Assembly (NCBI GenBank): GCA_947179265.1
Contig: CAMXBB010000009.1
Location: 1 to 15,829 of the forward strand
DNA from: an uncultured Bacillota bacterium
GTDB taxonomy: Bacteria; Bacillota_I; Bacilli_A; RF39; UBA660
Reading direction: 5' to 3'
Length of the DNA stretch: 15,829 bases
The notes beneath the pieces were generated by a model. It searched no databases and was not told where the DNA came from. It saw only the letters and a list, made by a program, of their open reading frames with translations. Position numbers and translations under genes: made by a program. Positions 1 through 8,254 of this stretch are shown one piece after another; the first letter of the stretch is position 1, and each line of letters starts with the position of its first letter.

Positions 1-642
1 GCAAATATAATAGCAATTGTAGAATTTTTTATTTTGTTAGTACTAAATCATGTATTTGACTGGATAGATTTAGAAAATTTATCATATATATTAATATTTC
101 TAGCAATTATTATCTATACGATAATTCATGAGATATTACATGGTATTGCGTTCTCCTTAAATACCAAAGATAAGAAATCTATTAAATATGGAGCTATTTT
201 AGAAAAAGGGGTATTCTATGCTGCATGTCAATCAGAAATAAAAAAAAGAGGAATTATTATATCATTATTATTTCCGACAATTATTCTAACAATCATACCA
301 CTTCCATTTACAATTTATTATCATTTAGATTTGTTAACGATATGTACTTTATATAATTTCTTAGGTGCTATTGGGGATATAATGATGACATATTTTGTTA
401 TTAAATTGCCTAAAGATATTAGATATATTGATTATGATATAACAATTGGAGCAACCTTTATTTCTGATGAGGACCTTGAGCCATATAGTTCTAAATTGAT
501 GAAATTAATCGAAACAGGTGAACACAAGAAAGATAATATTGATACATCTATTAAAAGAATATATATAAGTAAGGCTTCTATTGTAACTTTATTAATTTTA
601 TTAGCAATTGTTGGTGCTAGTTCTTTATTCAATATGATATAA
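1..642 (+). CDS. Membrane zincin-type metallopeptidase, DUF3267-like (5' end missing)
   Basis: The reading frame is open from base 1, so the gene begins before the window. A TTG at 34 is in frame but has no ribosome site and lies inside a hydrophobic segment, so I do not take it as the start. The product is a multi-pass membrane protein. A hydrophobic helix runs straight into HEILHG (bases 127-144), the HExxH zinc-binding signature with its two His ligands and catalytic Glu. Two further hydrophobic segments follow, the second containing GAIGDIMM around 366-389; the Asp there is a plausible third zinc ligand. A final hydrophobic stretch ends at the stop codon. This order of motifs is what I associate with the DUF3267 'putative zincin peptidase' family, whose substrates are mostly unknown. 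The ABC exporter starts 25 bases downstream, so the two are probably cotranscribed. Family assignment is from motifs only. Confidence 0.75.
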   Translation, partial: ANIIAIVEFFILLVLNHVFDWIDLENLSYILIFLAIIIYTIIHEILHGIAFSLNTKDKKSIKYGAILEKGVFYAACQSEIKKRGIIISLLFPTIILTIIPLPFTIYYHLDLLTICTLYNFLGAIGDIMMTYFVIKLPKDIRYIDYDITIGATFISDEDLEPYSSKLMKLIETGEHKKDNIDTSIKRIYISKASIVTLLILLAIVGASSLFNMI

Positions 643-667
643 TATTCTATTAGAGAGGAACATATTT

Positions 668-3600
668 ATGTTAGAGATTAAAAATGTTACAAAAATATAT
701 GAGACTGCAGGACTAACCCAAAAAGCTTTGGATAATGTTTCTATTAAATTTAGAGAAAGTGAATTTGTTTCAATTCTAGGACAAAGTGGTTCTGGTAAAA
801 CAACTCTATTAAATATTATAGGAGGTTTAGATAACTATACCAATGGAGATTTAATAATAAATGGTGTATCTACGAAGAATTATAAGGATCGAGATTGGGA
901 TACATATCGTAATTATCGTGTAGGTTTTGTATTTCAAAGTTACAATTTGATACCTCATCAAACAATACTTGCTAACGTAGAACTTGCTCTTACTTTATCT
1001 GGTATGTCTAAAAAAGATAGAATAAAGAAGGCTAAAAAAGCTTTAAAAGAAGTTGGTCTTGAAAAACATATGAATAAAAAACCTAATCAATTATCAGGAG
1101 GTCAAATGCAAAGAGTTGCAATAGCTCGTGCACTTATCAATGATCCTGATATTATTCTAGCTGATGAACCAACAGGAGCTCTAGATTCCAAAACATCTGT
1201 TCAAATAATGGGATTATTAAGTAATGTTGCTAAGGATAGATTAGTTATTATGGTAACTCATAATCCTGAACTTGCTAGTGAATATTCAACTCGTATTGTA
1301 GGTCTTCAAGATGGAAAAATAATCAGTGATACCAATCCTTTAAAAGCTAAAGAAAAGGGTAGCTCCGAGGAAAATACGAAGATAAAAAGAACTAGTATGT
1401 CTTTCTTAACAGCATTAAGTTTATCTTTAAATAATTTACTTACTAAAAAGGGTAGAACTATTTTGACAGCATTTGCTGGTTCTATCGGAATAATCGGTAT
1501 AGCATTAATTCTTTCATTATCAAATGGCTTCCAAAACTATATCGATAAGTTACAAGAAGATACTTTAACTAGTTATCCTTTAACTATTCAATCAGAGACA
1601 ATGGACTTTACTAGTATGATGGTTTCAATGATGCAAGCAAGTGAAGTAGAAAACGATGAAGAAGGTAAAATTATTGAATCGCAACAATTTGCATCAATGT
1701 TTTCAAATGTAACAACTAATGATTTAAAAAGTTTTAAAAAGTATTTGGAAAATCATAAGAAAGACTTAGAGAGTGATGTAAAAAGTATTACCTATAAATA
1801 TAGTATAGACCCAATTATCTATACTAGAAAAGATAAGGAAATATTTCAAGTAAATCCTAATTCAATTTTTAATTCGATGTTTGGTGGAAGTTCGATTATG
1901 TCGACATTCTCTTCACAATCAAGTATCTTTGCTCAGTTCACTGATGCTGAGATTGAAGCATTAAGTGATAATTATAAAGTATTAGATGGAAGATGGCCAA
2001 AAGAATATAATGAGATGATTTTAGTATTACCAAATGATAATTCTATCCCTGATCTATTCCTTTATCTATTAGGTATAAGAGATATGGACGAATTATATGA
2101 TGTTATGTCAAAGGTTATGACTGGTCAAACTGTTAGTTTAGATAATAAACCTTTAGAATTTACTTATCAAGATTTCTTAAATTTAGAATATAAGATGATT
2201 AATAAGACAGATCTTTATAAATATAATAAAAAATATGATATCTATGAGGATATGAGTGATGATAAAGATTATGTTAAGAAACTATATGACAATGCATTAG
2301 ATTTAAAGATTGTTGGAATAGTATGTCCAAAGAATAGCGGAAATAATTCTTCAATGTCTGGTGGTATCGTATATAATGCTAAATTGATTGAAAAGATTAT
2401 TAATGATGCTAGTAAAACTGATATTGTAAAAAAGCAATTAGCTAATGAGGATGTTGATGTTTTTTCTAATACTCGTTTTGATTCAGAAAAGAAATCTGAT
2501 CTTAAGTTTGAAGATTTAATATCAGTAGATACTAAGATGTTGCAAAGTGCTTTTAAGATGAATATTAGTGAAAATGATATCAAAAAGATGACTTCTGGAT
2601 ATATGGAAGAAATTTCTGGAGCTATTACGACTGATATAACTCCAGCTCGTACATCTTTATCTTCATCTGTAGAAAGATTAGCAAAGGGTGTATTGAATTA
2701 TGCAATCGACAATCCTACTAAAAAATTAGAAAATATGGGAATGTCTTTAAGCGTGATTTCTTCATCAGATATACCTAGAATAGTTGATGATTATCTAAAT
2801 AGTAGTGATGCTAAAAAGATATTTACCGATTTAGAGAAGAAATATATTATACCTTCAAGTGTTTATAAAACAGCTATGTCGTCTTTATTAAATGGATTAT
2901 TGCAATCATATGTAGCAACATATTATGCAACTGATCAAAGTTTAACGACTGATCCAAAAGATCCAAATGCCATTATAACAACCATGGTTATTGATGGAAC
3001 GGTATCAACATTTATGAATCAAACCGTTATAATTGCGACTATTGAGGAGATAGCACATTCAATGACTGAAGCTAAAATGCAAAGTGACATATTAACTAAG
3101 GTTGGGGAATTGACTTCTAAACTTATGGAAAGCATAGCTTCATCATTCAATGTTGATTCTAAAAAAATTGCTAGTGCTTTTAAATTTGATTTAAGTCAAA
3201 ATGAACTTGCTCGTTTAATGGGAGCGATGAATAATACTAGTGATGCCAACCAACATAGTAATCTAATCAACCTAGGGTATCAAAATTTAGATGAACCAAC
3301 AGCTATTTCTACAACATTCTATTCATTTGAATCAAAAGAAAACTTTATGAAATTTATTGATGATTACAATGAGATGGTAGAAAAAGATAATGAAGAAAGT
3401 AAAGTTATTCGTTATACTGATACTGTTGGAATGTTGATGTCATCGGTTAAAACAATCGTTGATTCTGTATCATATGTTTTAATAGCATTTGTATCAATAG
3501 CATTGATTGTATCGAGTATAATGATTGGTATTATTACTTATATCAGTGTTCTTGAACGTACTAAAGAGATTGGTATTTTAAGAGCCATTGGTGCTAGCAA

Positions 3601-3871
3601 GAAAAATATATCATCAATATTTAATGCTGAAACATTTATAGTTGGGTTATTGTCAGGAGTAATTGGTATTGGATTTACTTGTGCTGTAATTCCACCTATC
3701 AATTCATTAATTCATAATGTAACAGGTAATATGGATATTAATGCTTCATTACCAATATTAGCTGGAATAATATTAATAGTTCTAAGTATTATTCTTACTC
3801 TTATCGGAGGTCTTATTCCTTCTAAACTAGCAAGTAAGAAAGATCCAGTTGAAGCATTAAGAACTGAATAA
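668..3871 (+). CDS. MacB-type ABC exporter, fused ATP-binding and FtsX-like permease protein
   Basis: This is a 1067-residue fusion. Residues 1-225 form a complete ABC ATPase: Walker A GQSGSGKTT (38-46), Q-loop Gln90, signature LSGGQ (142-146), Walker B ending in Asp166-Glu167, D-loop ALDS (171-174) and H-loop His198. It is the LolD/MacB subtype. A first membrane helix lies at about 265-285. Next comes a long region of about 640 residues, predicted to be extracytoplasmic and rich in charged and polar residues. The C-terminal 135 residues carry three more membrane helices (about 935-960, 990-1015, 1029-1052) and the ERTKEIGILRAIGA coupling region typical of FtsX/MacB permeases. The protein should work as a homodimer. 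MacB-like proteins drive mechanical work or export of peptides and lipoproteins; the substrate here is unknown. The start at ATG 668 has a strong site, AGAGAGGAA, at 652-660. The unusually large external domain is the main oddity. Confidence 0.93.
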   Translation: MLEIKNVTKIYETAGLTQKALDNVSIKFRESEFVSILGQSGSGKTTLLNIIGGLDNYTNGDLIINGVSTKNYKDRDWDTYRNYRVGFVFQSYNLIPHQTILANVELALTLSGMSKKDRIKKAKKALKEVGLEKHMNKKPNQLSGGQMQRVAIARALINDPDIILADEPTGALDSKTSVQIMGLLSNVAKDRLVIMVTHNPELASEYSTRIVGLQDGKIISDTNPLKAKEKGSSEENTKIKRTSMSFLTALSLSLNNLLTKKGRTILTAFAGSIGIIGIALILSLSNGFQNYIDKLQEDTLTSYPLTIQSETMDFTSMMVSMMQASEVENDEEGKIIESQQFASMFSNVTTNDLKSFKKYLENHKKDLESDVKSITYKYSIDPIIYTRKDKEIFQVNPNSIFNSMFGGSSIMSTFSSQSSIFAQFTDAEIEALSDNYKVLDGRWPKEYNEMILVLPNDNSIPDLFLYLLGIRDMDELYDVMSKVMTGQTVSLDNKPLEFTYQDFLNLEYKMINKTDLYKYNKKYDIYEDMSDDKDYVKKLYDNALDLKIVGIVCPKNSGNNSSMSGGIVYNAKLIEKIINDASKTDIVKKQLANEDVDVFSNTRFDSEKKSDLKFEDLISVDTKMLQSAFKMNISENDIKKMTSGYMEEISGAITTDITPARTSLSSSVERLAKGVLNYAIDNPTKKLENMGMSLSVISSSDIPRIVDDYLNSSDAKKIFTDLEKKYIIPSSVYKTAMSSLLNGLLQSYVATYYATDQSLTTDPKDPNAIITTMVIDGTVSTFMNQTVIIATIEEIAHSMTEAKMQSDILTKVGELTSKLMESIASSFNVDSKKIASAFKFDLSQNELARLMGAMNNTSDANQHSNLINLGYQNLDEPTAISTTFYSFESKENFMKFIDDYNEMVEKDNEESKVIRYTDTVGMLMSSVKTIVDSVSYVLIAFVSIALIVSSIMIGIITYISVLERTKEIGILRAIGASKKNISSIFNAETFIVGLLSGVIGIGFTCAVIPPINSLIHNVTGNMDINASLPILAGIILIVLSIILTLIGGLIPSKLASKKDPVEALRTE

Positions 3872-3882
3872 AATAATAAAAG

Positions 3883-3914
3883 AAACTGTATAAATAAAAA
3901 TACAGTTTTTTTTT
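3883..3914 (+). terminator. Rho-independent terminator after the ABC exporter
   Basis: An 8-bp stem pairs AAACTGTA (3883-3890) with TACAGTTT (3901-3908) around an A/T-rich 10-base loop, followed by T's through 3914. It begins 11 bases after the exporter stop codon and separates that unit from the next operon. Confidence 0.88.
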
Positions 3915-3915
3915 G

Positions 3916-3944
3916 TTGAATTATTAAATATTCTTTGTTATTAT
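3916..3944 (+). promoter_or_regulatory. Sigma-A-type promoter for the operon at 3970
   Basis: A -35 box TTGAAT (3916-3921) is followed by a 17-base spacer and a -10 box TATTAT (3939-3944). A TG one base before the -10 (3936-3937) makes it an extended -10. It starts directly after the T-tract of the previous terminator. Transcription would start near 3951, just before the ribosome site AGAGGG (3958-3963) and the ATG at 3970. Confidence 0.7.
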
Positions 3945-3969
3945 AGGCAATACAAGAAGAGGGATCACG

Positions 3970-5139
3970 ATGAAATATTACTATATGGATAATGATGAAA
4001 TAAACATAAGGACCAAGATTAGAAACTTGACAGGTATATCGGCTAACATTTTGCCCAAAACAGGAAAAGTTATTATATCTTGCTCGAATGACTTAGGAGA
4101 GGTAATATCGTCATCTAATTCTTCAAAGCACTTTGATTTATTCTTAGCTACTTTATCTAAAGTATATGAAGATGAGAAAGACAGAAGGAATATTATTATT
4201 TTAAATGAAGATATTAAGAAACTTTTAGATAGTTCTATAAGTAGTAGATATCCTGACTATTTTAAGGATAATGTTACTTATCCGTATCGTCATATTGATT
4301 ATCAAAAATATGATGTTACGTCGTTAGCGCCTATTATATTCGAAATAATATCTATAATATTTGGTATTGAAGGAATAGAGATTACCAACTTTTCTAATAT
4401 ATCTGGTATGAGAGATAATTTTATTGTTTCAGTAAGTACCAATACTAAATCTCGAATTATACCAATAAAATTTAGTAAGACTGATGATATGAGCTATGTT
4501 ATAACGCTAGGTAATATGTATGGCTCTAAATCAGTATGTGCATCTATTGATTTTACTGCTGAGTCATTATACGTTAATTTTAGAGTAGCAGGAATAAATA
4601 TATCTGGTAGTTTAAAATATTCTTTAAATGATGAGGTAGTTGAGGAAGTAGAAGTAATATATAATGATACTCCAGTTATGATAAATACGATTACTATTCC
4701 TTCAGTAGAAAATGAAGAATTAAAAAGGAAATTTCCTAATCATACGATATATCGATTACCTAATGATCTATATGTAGCGATCTTGATGAACGAGAATTCT
4801 AGAGATGTTCATTATATATCTAGAAATAATTTATCAACTAAAGATCGTAATCTTACTGTTAGAAGCGTAGTAATTGATGGTCTTGCGTGTCCAATCATAT
4901 CGGTTAAACATATTGAAGAAGAATTTAGAATAAGTGATGATATGAGTATCATTCAAGAATATTTTATCGATATGCCAACTGAGGATGAATATTACCGAGA
5001 AGTATTAGCTAATCGAGTATTATTTAAAGTAATCGATCATGGTAGTGTTTATTATCCTAAATGTGAAGATGAAATAAATTCGTTGAAGAGTTTAGAAGAA
5101 GAAACGATTCGTTTAGTATTAGAAGGGAAGAAAGAATAA
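3970..5139 (+). CDS. Unrecognised cytoplasmic protein, first gene of the TelA/AAA+ operon
   Basis: This is a 389-residue protein that I cannot assign to a family. It has no signal peptide and no convincing membrane helix; a short hydrophobic run around residues 118-132 (IIFEIISIIFGIEG) reads more like a buried helix. Much of the middle (about residues 130-250) alternates hydrophobic and polar residues as in beta-sheet, and the C-terminal third is acidic and ends in a helical Glu/Lys-rich tail. The start at ATG 3970 is supported by AGAGGG six bases upstream and by the promoter at 3916-3944. Its stop overlaps the start of the AAA+ gene by one base (TAATG at 5137-5141), implying translational coupling and a shared job. 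It could be an adaptor or substrate-binding subunit of the AAA+ protein, but this rests on context only. Confidence 0.85.
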   Translation: MKYYYMDNDEINIRTKIRNLTGISANILPKTGKVIISCSNDLGEVISSSNSSKHFDLFLATLSKVYEDEKDRRNIIILNEDIKKLLDSSISSRYPDYFKDNVTYPYRHIDYQKYDVTSLAPIIFEIISIIFGIEGIEITNFSNISGMRDNFIVSVSTNTKSRIIPIKFSKTDDMSYVITLGNMYGSKSVCASIDFTAESLYVNFRVAGINISGSLKYSLNDEVVEEVEVIYNDTPVMINTITIPSVENEELKRKFPNHTIYRLPNDLYVAILMNENSRDVHYISRNNLSTKDRNLTVRSVVIDGLACPIISVKHIEEEFRISDDMSIIQEYFIDMPTEDEYYREVLANRVLFKVIDHGSVYYPKCEDEINSLKSLEEETIRLVLEGKKE

Positions 5140-7310
5140 TGGGAATTTTTGGTAGAAAAACACCAGAGGAAGTAAGTGAGATAGATAGATTAAGGGTAGA
5201 TGTAAAGATTCAACTTGGTCCAGATTCTGTAATTCTAGATTTATTAGATCAATATAGTGCGAATAAATATATAAATGTATTTGACACAGAAGAAAATTTA
5301 ATCGTATTTATAAGAACGATTATTAATAATCCTAGATTAAGAAAATATGATTTTAATACTTTATATGAAGAAGCAGGTGTTATATATAAGGATATTAAAA
5401 AATCAGGTTATACCTTTAATGAAACATTAATTCATTTCTTTGAAAATAATGGATTATATGAAAAAGGTTTAATCTCTATGGAGATAATGGCAGCATTTGA
5501 ATATGTTGAAAATTATTTCTCTGTGATGACTATGGTATCTAAATATGCTGTTGCAATGAATAATATGGAAGAAACAACAAGATTGATTCTTGCAATATCT
5601 ATGTTAACTCCAAATGATATTGAACTTAGAAGTATGTTAGCTTACTTCTTCCAAACATCAGCTTTAACAGGAAATTATACGGAGTCTATCGATGCATTTA
5701 TTTCATTTGCTAAAAAAAGAGCTGGAGTATATGATGAGCTAGATGAAAAATACTTAGCTAAGATGGAATTACTTGTTCAAAGAGCTGACGAAGTAATTGG
5801 TAGATATCAAGGTGAAGAAGAGAAGATTACTTTAATGACTCAAGAGTTAAGAACTTTAAGAGGTAATGTTCAAAAATTGATTGCTTCATATGATGAAAGT
5901 ATAAAAAACTTTGATACAAGAATATCAGGGGTTACATCAAAATATGAGGACCAATTGCAACAATCTTATTTAGATCGTTATGCTGATTTGAAAAAAGATT
6001 ATGAAGATTTGTTAGGAAGATTAACTAGTAATACTAAAGCTGAAGCTCAAAAATTAGCAAGAGAAGCAGTAAGCAAAATGGAAAGTGATGCTAGAACATT
6101 AGCTCAAGTTAGAGCATCTTATGAAACATCAACATCAACTTCACTTAGCCAATTGGAAGAAATCAAAAGAGAAGCAACAAGTGAGGTAAAAAAAGGTTTA
6201 GAAGATATTAGGAAAATAATCGAGGGAACTGGTATATCTTCTTCAGAAGATATAAAAAAGATTAGTGATCTTCTAAAGAATGTTGGAACTGTTCAAGTTC
6301 AAGAAACTCCAGCAATAGTAACCTCACCGACTATTCTTACAGGTGATATTTTAGCACCTGGAGCAGCTATAACAAGTAAAGAAGAAGGAATAAAAATTCC
6401 TGATGTTATAACTAGCTTTGACGCTACTATAAAATTTAATAAACGTCTAGATGCAATAATGGAAAAGAAACGTTCATTAGAAGCTAAGGGAACTGTATTC
6501 AATAAAGTAATTGATGATTGTATATACTTTATGGTAGAGAATAAATCTATCTATCTATTTGGACCATCAGGAACAGGAAAGAATTACTTTGTTAAGCAAT
6601 TATCTAATCTATTTGGTATTCCATATGTTAATATTGGATACATTATGGAAGAGTATGAATTGATTGGAGGAAGAACAGCAACTGGTGCTTATGCTCCATC
6701 AAACTTCTATGAATGCTGGAGAAATGGTTATATTGCATTCTGTGATGAATTAGATAATGGTGTGCCTCAAGCTACTATTAAACTAAATGGATTTATGGAT
6801 AATGATGGTCATGCTACTTATAATTTCCCAGTAATCGGATTTGTTGATCGTCATCCTAATTTCAGATTGATAGCAGCAGGTAATACCAAAGGTATGGGAG
6901 CAACAAGAGCTCATAATGTAAGAACAAAATTAGATGAATCTGTTCAACAAAGATTCAAATATATACCATTTGATTATGATCCAAATGTTGAAAAAGCAAT
7001 TCTTAAAAATTATCCAGAATGGTTAGAATTTATCAATCTATTTAGAGAAGCTGTTAAAGAATATTGGGCATGCCAAGAGGATGACATTCAAGGACAAATT
7101 ACTACAAGAGATATCAGTGATATTAGAGATTATTTAGTTCATGGAGTATTTAGCCCTGATAAAATACTAAAATATGAATTTATTGAAGCAAAAGATAAAG
7201 ATTATTTATCAACTGTAAGTGCTTATATGAAATCAAATGAAAATCAAATTGGAAAGGAAGGAAAGAAACTTGTAAAACAATTCTCTTCCCTAGTTGATAA
7301 TAATGAATAA
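5139..7310 (+). CDS. MoxR/CobS-like AAA+ ATPase with N-terminal helical and coiled-coil regions
   Basis: This is a 723-residue protein in three parts. Residues 1-205 are helical, and about 130-205 look like an alpha-solenoid. Residues about 205-370 form a long, charged coiled coil rich in Glu, Lys, Ala and Gln. After a Pro/Thr-rich linker, an AAA+ module of the MoxR/CobS (AAA_5) type covers about 430-720. Its Walker A is GPSGTGKN (475-482), Walker B ends in FCDE (534-537), sensor 1 is Asn582 in AAGNT, and a likely arginine finger is Arg605 in QQRF. Walker A has Asn482 where Ser or Thr normally binds magnesium. MoxR-type ATPases usually remodel or mature a partner complex with a vWA-domain protein, often encoded next door, and the following gene may be that partner. 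The protein lacks a membrane segment. The ATPase assignment is firm; the target is unknown. Confidence 0.92.
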   Translation: MGIFGRKTPEEVSEIDRLRVDVKIQLGPDSVILDLLDQYSANKYINVFDTEENLIVFIRTIINNPRLRKYDFNTLYEEAGVIYKDIKKSGYTFNETLIHFFENNGLYEKGLISMEIMAAFEYVENYFSVMTMVSKYAVAMNNMEETTRLILAISMLTPNDIELRSMLAYFFQTSALTGNYTESIDAFISFAKKRAGVYDELDEKYLAKMELLVQRADEVIGRYQGEEEKITLMTQELRTLRGNVQKLIASYDESIKNFDTRISGVTSKYEDQLQQSYLDRYADLKKDYEDLLGRLTSNTKAEAQKLAREAVSKMESDARTLAQVRASYETSTSTSLSQLEEIKREATSEVKKGLEDIRKIIEGTGISSSEDIKKISDLLKNVGTVQVQETPAIVTSPTILTGDILAPGAAITSKEEGIKIPDVITSFDATIKFNKRLDAIMEKKRSLEAKGTVFNKVIDDCIYFMVENKSIYLFGPSGTGKNYFVKQLSNLFGIPYVNIGYIMEEYELIGGRTATGAYAPSNFYECWRNGYIAFCDELDNGVPQATIKLNGFMDNDGHATYNFPVIGFVDRHPNFRLIAAGNTKGMGATRAHNVRTKLDESVQQRFKYIPFDYDPNVEKAILKNYPEWLEFINLFREAVKEYWACQEDDIQGQITTRDISDIRDYLVHGVFSPDKILKYEFIEAKDKDYLSTVSAYMKSNENQIGKEGKKLVKQFSSLVDNNE

Positions 7311-8202
7311 GTATTTAAAGATTTATCGTGATTCTTTAGATCGAAAGGTATTTAAATACACATTTCCTTCGATAACATCTTTAGTACAATACCTTAAAGA
7401 TACCCCAATTAATATGAAGGTTTTCGGGGGATATATTTGTTCTGAAATAGATACTGAACCAGAATTTAGAGGGGAACCTTTAAAGGATACTTTGGAACAC
7501 TTAATATATGGATATAATCAAGATTATAAACATTATCGAGAGATAAGTAAGGTTAGCGATATTAAATTTAATCAAGGAATTGGAGAAATACCACCGAGAT
7601 CCATAAAGAGTTATGTTGGGTCTCGAGTTGATATTCCTGCTTATGTCTATGGATCACCAAGAAATATGCGTAGAGTTGTACGAGTTGGTCAAAAGAAGAT
7701 AATTAACTTTTATTTTCAATTATCTTATCCCGCTGGAACAAAGGAAAATGAGATTATTAATAGAGGGATTATAGCTATGCAACTTATTAAGGCTCTAGAG
7801 AATGTTGGTTATTCAATAAATCTTATAGGTTTTGAATTAGATACAGAATCTTTAAGGGATGATAAAGAGATATTTTATGTAACAATCAATCTTAAAGATG
7901 TTGATCTTACTCTAAATGAATCTAAGTGTATTGGACCTTTTATGAGAAAAGAATTCTTGAGACGAATAATGTTTAGACTTCTAGAAACTGCCGATGTTTC
8001 TGATTACTGGTCAGTAAGTTATGGTTCTACGTTACCAGTAAAAGAAGCAGTCGATATTATGAACTTAAGGGATGAAGACATCGTATTTGGAACTCCAAAG
8101 GAATTAGGTATAAAAGGAAGTGACATTTATACCGATTTTGAGGCTACAATAGATAAATTAAAACTAAATGATGAAATAACTTTAAGGAAAAGATTGAAAT
8201 AA
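7303..8202 (+). CDS. Possible vWA-like partner of the AAA+ ATPase (degenerate metal site)
   Basis: This is a 299-residue soluble protein of no family I can name with certainty. I choose ATG 7303, which overlaps the AAA+ stop codon in ATGAATAA; an in-frame TTG at 7294 is less likely. Neither has a good Shine-Dalgarno site, so coupling to the upstream gene is probable. The region at about 131-180 has the order expected at the start of a von Willebrand A fold: a hydrophobic strand (IINFYF, 133-138), a turn QLSYPAG (139-145), an amphipathic helix (about 150-167) and a second strand (INLIGFEL, 172-179). A working metal site would read DxSxS at the turn; here it is QLSYP, so only one Ser is kept. 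A conserved-looking IPAYVYGSP segment (111-119) precedes it. I recall uncharacterised phage proteins of similar layout. The link to the ATPase is inferred from family habits and gene overlap. Confidence 0.82.
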   Translation: MNKYLKIYRDSLDRKVFKYTFPSITSLVQYLKDTPINMKVFGGYICSEIDTEPEFRGEPLKDTLEHLIYGYNQDYKHYREISKVSDIKFNQGIGEIPPRSIKSYVGSRVDIPAYVYGSPRNMRRVVRVGQKKIINFYFQLSYPAGTKENEIINRGIIAMQLIKALENVGYSINLIGFELDTESLRDDKEIFYVTINLKDVDLTLNESKCIGPFMRKEFLRRIMFRLLETADVSDYWSVSYGSTLPVKEAVDIMNLRDEDIVFGTPKELGIKGSDIYTDFEATIDKLKLNDEITLRKRLK

Positions 8203-8221
8203 TAAAAAAATGTGCTATTAT
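8194..8221 (+). promoter_or_regulatory. Probable internal promoter for the telA gene
   Basis: A -35 box TTGAAA (8194-8199) sits over the end of the preceding gene. A 16-base spacer leads to a -10 box TATTAT (8216-8221), extended by TG at 8213-8214. Transcription would begin near 8228, upstream of the telA ribosome site at 8239. It would let TelA be made independently of, or in excess over, the three genes before it. Confidence 0.55.
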
Positions 8222-8254
8222 ATAAAGCAATCAATAAAAAGGAAGGAAAATAAT

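Noticed and set aside
34..36. TTG as start of the first gene
   Set aside because: The frame is open to base 1, no ribosome site precedes it, and it falls inside a hydrophobic segment; the gene is better read as cut by the window edge.
7294..7302. TTG 7294 as the start of the vWA-like gene
   Set aside because: ATG 7303 overlaps the upstream stop in ATGAATAA and is the simpler choice; the extra three residues add nothing.
8210..8254. ATG 8210 as the telA start
   Set aside because: It lacks a ribosome site and overlaps the promoter-like -10, while ATG 8255 has AAGGAAGG at good spacing and matches TelA length.
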